From NCBI GenBank assembly GCA_014859225.1, contig JACUUP010000065.1, positions 1-8,168 of the forward strand: a stretch of 8,168 nucleotides of DNA, given 5' to 3'. The notes under the pieces are model-generated. The model saw only the letters and a program-made list of their open reading frames with translations. It ran no database searches and was not told where the DNA came from. The stretch comes from Candidatus Aerophobota bacterium. GTDB taxonomy: Bacteria > Aerophobota > Aerophobia > Aerophobales > B3-G15. The position numbers and the translations under genes are program-made. Position 1 is the stretch's first letter; the number at the start of each line of letters is the position of its first letter. Positions 5,694 through 8,168 of the stretch are shown piece after piece.

Positions 5694-7577
5694 CAGAAGG
5701 GGAAAAAAGTATTTGACCTTGCTTTTTCTGGCAAAGCCTCTGGCACAGTTGAGAAATTACATGAGGGCAATATGGGGCTTTTAAAGATAACTGGAGAAAG
5801 AGCAAAAGCTTTCCTGCAGGAGGTATTAACTGCCAATATTGCCGACCTTAAAGTGGGTGATACCATCTCCTCCTTTCTCCTGGATGCCGAAGGAAGACTT
5901 ATTGATGATGTATCAATCCTTCATCTACCCTCTGATGATAAGGGAAGGGCTTGTTACCTACTTTCAACCACCCTTTCTCAAACTCAAAAAGTGAAGTTCT
6001 GGCTGGAAGCTTTATCAGATGGATATATCATTTTTGACCCTCAGGATATATTTGCCAAAATCCAGGGACCTGTAGTAGTGGAAAATTTGACAGAGAGAAA
6101 AAAGGAAATTTTGCAGAGATTAAAAAAATCTTTAAAAGTCAATCTAAAAGATTTTAAGTATAAAGAATGCTCTCGTTTAAATGAAAACCTTCCTTCTGCT
6201 GAAGAGGAAAAACAGCAAATTGAGGGCTTATATCTGTATAAAAAATTCCCCTCCTGCTTTGACTTATCCAAGCCTTACTTTGTTGGACAGAAGCTATTTA
6301 TTCAAAATGGTGTTTCTTCCGGGGCAAAGAAAGAGGAGTTTTTCTACCGGGAGGAGGAAAAGGTTAAAAAATCTTTTTTACATAATGAGCATTTAAAATT
6401 GGGAGCAAAATTTACCCGGTTTTCCGGGTGGGAAATGCCCCTTTATTATACAAGTATTGGCGAAGAACACCGAGCAGTAAGACAGACAGCAGGGCTTTTT
6501 GATGTGAGTCATATGGGGCTCCTGGAAGTCAGAGGGGAAGATGCTGCTGATTTCCTGGATACAGTTTGCACCAATTATATTAGATGGATAAGAGCGGGTC
6601 AGTGTCAGTATAGCTTCCTTCTTGACCCTGACGGAAATGTGATAGACGATATTATGGTTTATTGCCAGGAAAAAGACAGGTACCTGATTGTATGCAACGC
6701 TGCCAATCAGGGAAAAGTTTTCGCCTGGTTTGAAGCAGTCAACTCTAAAGGCTATCTTATAGACAAAGATTATCCAGTAAGAGAGGTTAAAGATGGGGTA
6801 GAGATTAAAAGTTTAAAGGATACATCAGCAGGTAAGATGCAAAAAATAGACATAGCTTTCCAGGGACCTTTATCCATTTTAATTCTGAGAAAATTTGTAG
6901 ATGATGAAAAAATAAAAGATAAAATCCAAAGATTGCAGAAAAACGAATTTATAGAGGGAAAAATAGCTGGAAAGGATATGATAATCTCCCGCACAGGTTA
7001 TACTGGAGAGGATACAGGCTATGAGCTTTACCTTCATCCGGAGGATGCCCCATTTATCTGGGACCTGATTCTAAAAAAGGGTAAGGAGTTTAAAGTGAAA
7101 CCCTGTGGTCTGGGAGCAAGAGATTCAACGAGAATTGAAGCAGGACTTCCCCTATATGGACATGAGCTTGCGGGAAAATACAAAATTAATCCCATTGAAG
7201 CAGGTTATGGAGCCTTTGTTAAATTCCACAAAGCCTTTTTCGTTGGACGAGAAGCTCTGCTGAAAAAAGAGAAAAAAAGAGAAAAGAAAATTATAAGGTT
7301 TAAGTTAAAATCAAGCTACGGCAGAATGGTAAGAGAGGATGATGTGGTAGTTGATAAAAGGGGAAGGTATGTGGGAAAAGTTACAAGTTGCGCTTTAACA
7401 GGCGATTCCCAGGTTGGACTTGCTTATGTTGACGAGAAAATCCAGGAAGGGGAGGAGATTGCCATATTTCCCCTTTCCCGGGGAAGATTTGAGGAAAAAC
7501 CTGTGGGAGATTTGGAGGAAGGAGATAGAACATCCCTTCCCCAGAAAGCTATTATCCTGCCCCGTTTCCCACAATGA
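4224..7577 (+). CDS. glyA-gcvT: Fusion: serine hydroxymethyltransferase + GcvT-like module + aminomethyltransferase (1117 aa)
   Basis: One chain carries two folate enzymes. SHMT (about 1-485) interconverts serine + THF and glycine + 5,10-methylene-THF. It shows E55 (PSES), YAEGYP (74-79), SHGGHLTHGS (176-185), D254/H257 (DIAH), PLP lysine K283 (THKTLCGPRG) and R420 (SGIRLGTPW). GcvT (about 717-1110) releases NH3 and methylene-THF from the aminomethyl group on GcvH. It shows LGAKFTRFSGWEMPLYY, FDVSHMG (759-765), IDD (807-809, containing the expected catalytic Asp), SRTGYTGED (922-930), GLGARDSTR and FVGREAL. Between them, 496-695 is a shortened second GcvT-like module. Typical SHMT is about 420 aa and GcvT about 365 aa, so the chain is two whole enzymes plus extra. 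The ATG at 4224 has no Shine-Dalgarno sequence, no alternative start exists before the SHMT core, and the preceding stop is in the same frame, so translational coupling is likely. No signal peptide or membrane segment. The reading frame is unbroken. Confidence 0.92.
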   Translation: MKEKKELLHKKISRKSRHYSYYLKAPLSQVDQDTHHIIQLEKARQIEKIILIPSESICPGPVQEALSSPFGNLYAEGYPSRRMSEENNEELLLDFDHQLSHYRRYSDRRFYKGVEFADFIESLAQRRVANLFATDKISADKIFANVQPLSGAAANNCVYAAFLKPGDTIMGMSLSHGGHLTHGSEFNRSGKYYQVIPYEAEPAGGKLNYDAIKELALRHRPKIIIAGYSAYPWSVDWKKFREITDATGALLFADIAHVAGLIVAGVYPNPVGFADVITFTTHKTLCGPRGAVILTTDEEKANLIDNAVFPGEQGGPHINKMAAMAVAFKIAKTEEFRKLQEKIVENAKVLSSSLAKRGLKIAYGGTDTHLLLVDLNAIETKTGFPLKGEIAARILDICDIVVNKNTIPKDESAAEASGIRLGTPWVTQRGFEKKDMEKIAELIHKVLVNIYPFTYRGMTRDLPRGKIKLDVVEKVKDELKELIQKKERGVQKGKKVFDLAFSGKASGTVEKLHEGNMGLLKITGERAKAFLQEVLTANIADLKVGDTISSFLLDAEGRLIDDVSILHLPSDDKGRACYLLSTTLSQTQKVKFWLEALSDGYIIFDPQDIFAKIQGPVVVENLTERKKEILQRLKKSLKVNLKDFKYKECSRLNENLPSAEEEKQQIEGLYLYKKFPSCFDLSKPYFVGQKLFIQNGVSSGAKKEEFFYREEEKVKKSFLHNEHLKLGAKFTRFSGWEMPLYYTSIGEEHRAVRQTAGLFDVSHMGLLEVRGEDAADFLDTVCTNYIRWIRAGQCQYSFLLDPDGNVIDDIMVYCQEKDRYLIVCNAANQGKVFAWFEAVNSKGYLIDKDYPVREVKDGVEIKSLKDTSAGKMQKIDIAFQGPLSILILRKFVDDEKIKDKIQRLQKNEFIEGKIAGKDMIISRTGYTGEDTGYELYLHPEDAPFIWDLILKKGKEFKVKPCGLGARDSTRIEAGLPLYGHELAGKYKINPIEAGYGAFVKFHKAFFVGREALLKKEKKREKKIIRFKLKSSYGRMVREDDVVVDKRGRYVGKVTSCALTGDSQVGLAYVDEKIQEGEEIAIFPLSRGRFEEKPVGDLEEGDRTSLPQKAIILPRFPQ
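5709..6308 (+). other. Shortened, probably non-catalytic GcvT-like module
   Basis: Residues about 496-695. It aligns by eye with the full GcvT further on: MGLLKITG (517) with MGLLEVRG (764), SFLLDAEGRLIDD (ending 562) with SFLLDPDGNVIDD (ending 809), QGP (614) with QGP (880), and PYFVGQKLF (684) with AFFVGREAL (1004). It lacks the N-terminal GWEMPLYY and HRAVR segment, the SRTGYTGED and GLGARDSTR motifs, and the C-terminal barrel. QGP to FVG is about 54 residues shorter. The IDD pair survives. It may be a scaffold, linker or docking surface, or a decayed duplicate. Confidence 0.7.
6372..7553 (+). other. Full-length GcvT domain of the fusion
   Basis: Residues about 717-1110, matching the usual GcvT length. 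The start-of-family motif (HLKLGAKF...GWEMPLYY) follows a short charged linker (702-716, rich in Glu/Lys), as expected for a free-standing enzyme attached to what precedes it. All the main folate-site and catalytic motifs are present, so this is the active T-protein of the operon. Confidence 0.85.
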
Positions 7578-7616
7578 CCTCTTTCTCCTCCCCCTTGAGG
7601 GGGGAGGATTGAAGGT
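7577..7616. repeat. Palindromic intergenic element between the glyA-gcvT fusion and gcvH
   Basis: TCCTCCCCC (7586-7594) pairs perfectly with GGGGGAGGA (7600-7608) across loop TTGAG. ACCT (7577-7580) and AGGT (7613-7616) can extend the stem beyond an internal loop. No T-run follows, so it is not a standard terminator, and gcvH starts 24 bases later. Similar CTCCCC-TTGA-GGGGAG elements are, as I recall, dispersed repeats in many environmental bacterial genomes. In mRNA the hairpin could protect the 3' end of the long upstream message and set different levels of T-protein and H-protein. Confidence 0.6.
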
Positions 7617-7639
7617 GGGGGTGAATATGGAGATGAAAT

Positions 7640-8020
7640 ATGTACCCTGATAACTTAAAATACACCAGGACGCATGAGTGGATAAGAATTGAGGGAGATG
7701 TTGGAACTGTGGGAATTACAGATTTTGCGGTAGAAAAACTTACTGACCTTGTATATATAGAGCTTCCTTCAAAAGGAGAAAAACTAACTCAGGGTTCCTC
7801 TTTTGGCATTGTAGAGTCAGTTAAAGCTGTTTCAGATTTAAACTCCCCTGTATCCGGTGAGGTGATAGCGGTTCACGAGGAGCTATCCCAGAAAATTGAT
7901 TTAATAAACAAGGACCCTTATGGTGAAGGTTGGATGATTAAAGTTAAAATAGAAAACCCAGAAGAGTTAAATGGCTTAGGAGATTATAAAGAGTATGGAC
8001 AATGGGTCAGGGAAAAATAG
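7640..8020 (+). CDS. gcvH: Glycine cleavage system H protein (126 aa)
   Basis: Small lipoyl carrier that shuttles the aminomethyl group from P-protein to T-protein and returns reducing equivalents to dihydrolipoyl dehydrogenase. The family opening is clear (YTRTHEWIRIEG, 8-19), followed by VGITDFAVEKL, and the lipoylation site is K62 in ESVKAVSDLNSPVSGEV. The C-terminal segment NKDPYGEGWMIKV is also typical. Length is normal. The start is supported by GGAG at 7629-7632, 7 bases before the ATG. It lies between its two partner enzymes, T (in the fusion) and P (gcvPA), consistent with one operon. No lipoate ligase or dihydrolipoyl dehydrogenase gene is visible in the window. Confidence 0.96.
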   Translation: MYPDNLKYTRTHEWIRIEGDVGTVGITDFAVEKLTDLVYIELPSKGEKLTQGSSFGIVESVKAVSDLNSPVSGEVIAVHEELSQKIDLINKDPYGEGWMIKVKIENPEELNGLGDYKEYGQWVREK

Positions 8021-8040
8021 AGCATTCAATTGGAAGATAA

Positions 8041-8168
8041 ATGAATCTACCATACATACCACATACAAAAGAGGACCGCAGAAAGATGCTAACAGAGATA
8101 GGTGTAGAATCAGTTAATGAACTAATCACCGTCCCTGAGGAAATTCGTTTATCCTCACCCGTAAATAT
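8041..8168 (+). CDS. gcvPA: Glycine dehydrogenase (decarboxylating) subunit 1, 5' end only
   Basis: Only the first 42 codons lie in the window; the reading frame runs off the right edge. The opening MNLPYIPHTKEDRRKMLTEI, then GVESVNELI and VPEEIRL, matches the conserved N-terminus of the split P-protein alpha subunit, whose PLP-bearing partner is GcvPB. P-protein decarboxylates glycine and loads the aminomethyl group on the lipoyl arm of GcvH. GGAAG at 8032-8036 precedes the ATG, 20 bases after the gcvH stop, so it is very likely co-transcribed. A gcvPB gene is expected just beyond the window. Confidence 0.88.
   Translation, partial: MNLPYIPHTKEDRRKMLTEIGVESVNELITVPEEIRLSSPVN

Noticed and set aside
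7586-7608. Intrinsic terminator between the fusion and gcvH
   Set aside because: The stem is strong but is followed by ATTGAAGG rather than a T-run on + (and by an interrupted C/T tract on -). The gcv genes on either side belong together.
7627-7650. Short reading frame starting at the ATG at 7627, just before gcvH
   Set aside because: It is closed after seven codons; the ATG is part of the ribosome-binding region of gcvH.

Overview
The window comes from a fairly A+T-rich bacterial chromosome and carries central carbon and one-carbon metabolism genes. It holds no phage, IS, CRISPR, rRNA or tRNA feature that I can see. The two-subunit form of glycine decarboxylase (gcvPA begins at the right edge), strong Shine-Dalgarno sequences, sigma-70-like promoters and a long-form serine hydroxymethyltransferase fused to GcvT all suggest a bacterium outside the Proteobacteria. 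My guess is an uncultivated, deep-branching, probably anaerobic lineage, but I cannot name a phylum from sequence alone.

Layout. On the minus strand, 45-2078 is a complete, fused (not split) transketolase whose stop codon lies inside a short palindromic repeat. A 237-base region (2079-2315) separates it from a divergent GntR/FCD-type regulator (2316-2927, + strand, TTG start). The two promoters I read there face each other and overlap: the predicted transcripts share about 33 complementary bases, and each polymerase must cross the other promoter. After the regulator, a near-consensus promoter carries a perfect 14-bp inverted repeat across its -10 element. It precedes an operon of a class I/II PLP aminotransferase (3027-4214), an 1117-residue three-part fusion (4224-7577), gcvH (7640-8020) and gcvPA (8041 to the window edge).

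The standout is the 1117-residue protein. It has a full SHMT with its PLP lysine (about residues 1-485), a shortened and probably non-catalytic GcvT-like module (about 496-695), and a full-length GcvT (about 717-1110). It joins the two enzymes that make and use 5,10-methylene-tetrahydrofolate at the glycine/serine branch. With GcvH and GcvP encoded next to it, the operon can interconvert glycine, CO2, NH3, methylene-THF and serine in either direction. The aminotransferase ends in the same reading frame as the fusion, with one TAA and three codons between them, and the fusion has no visible ribosome-binding site. This suggests coupled translation.

Regulation is probably local. The GntR protein is a candidate for binding the inverted repeat at the aminotransferase promoter and a matching half-site at the transketolase promoter. 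No glycine riboswitch can fit in the roughly 40-base leader of the operon.
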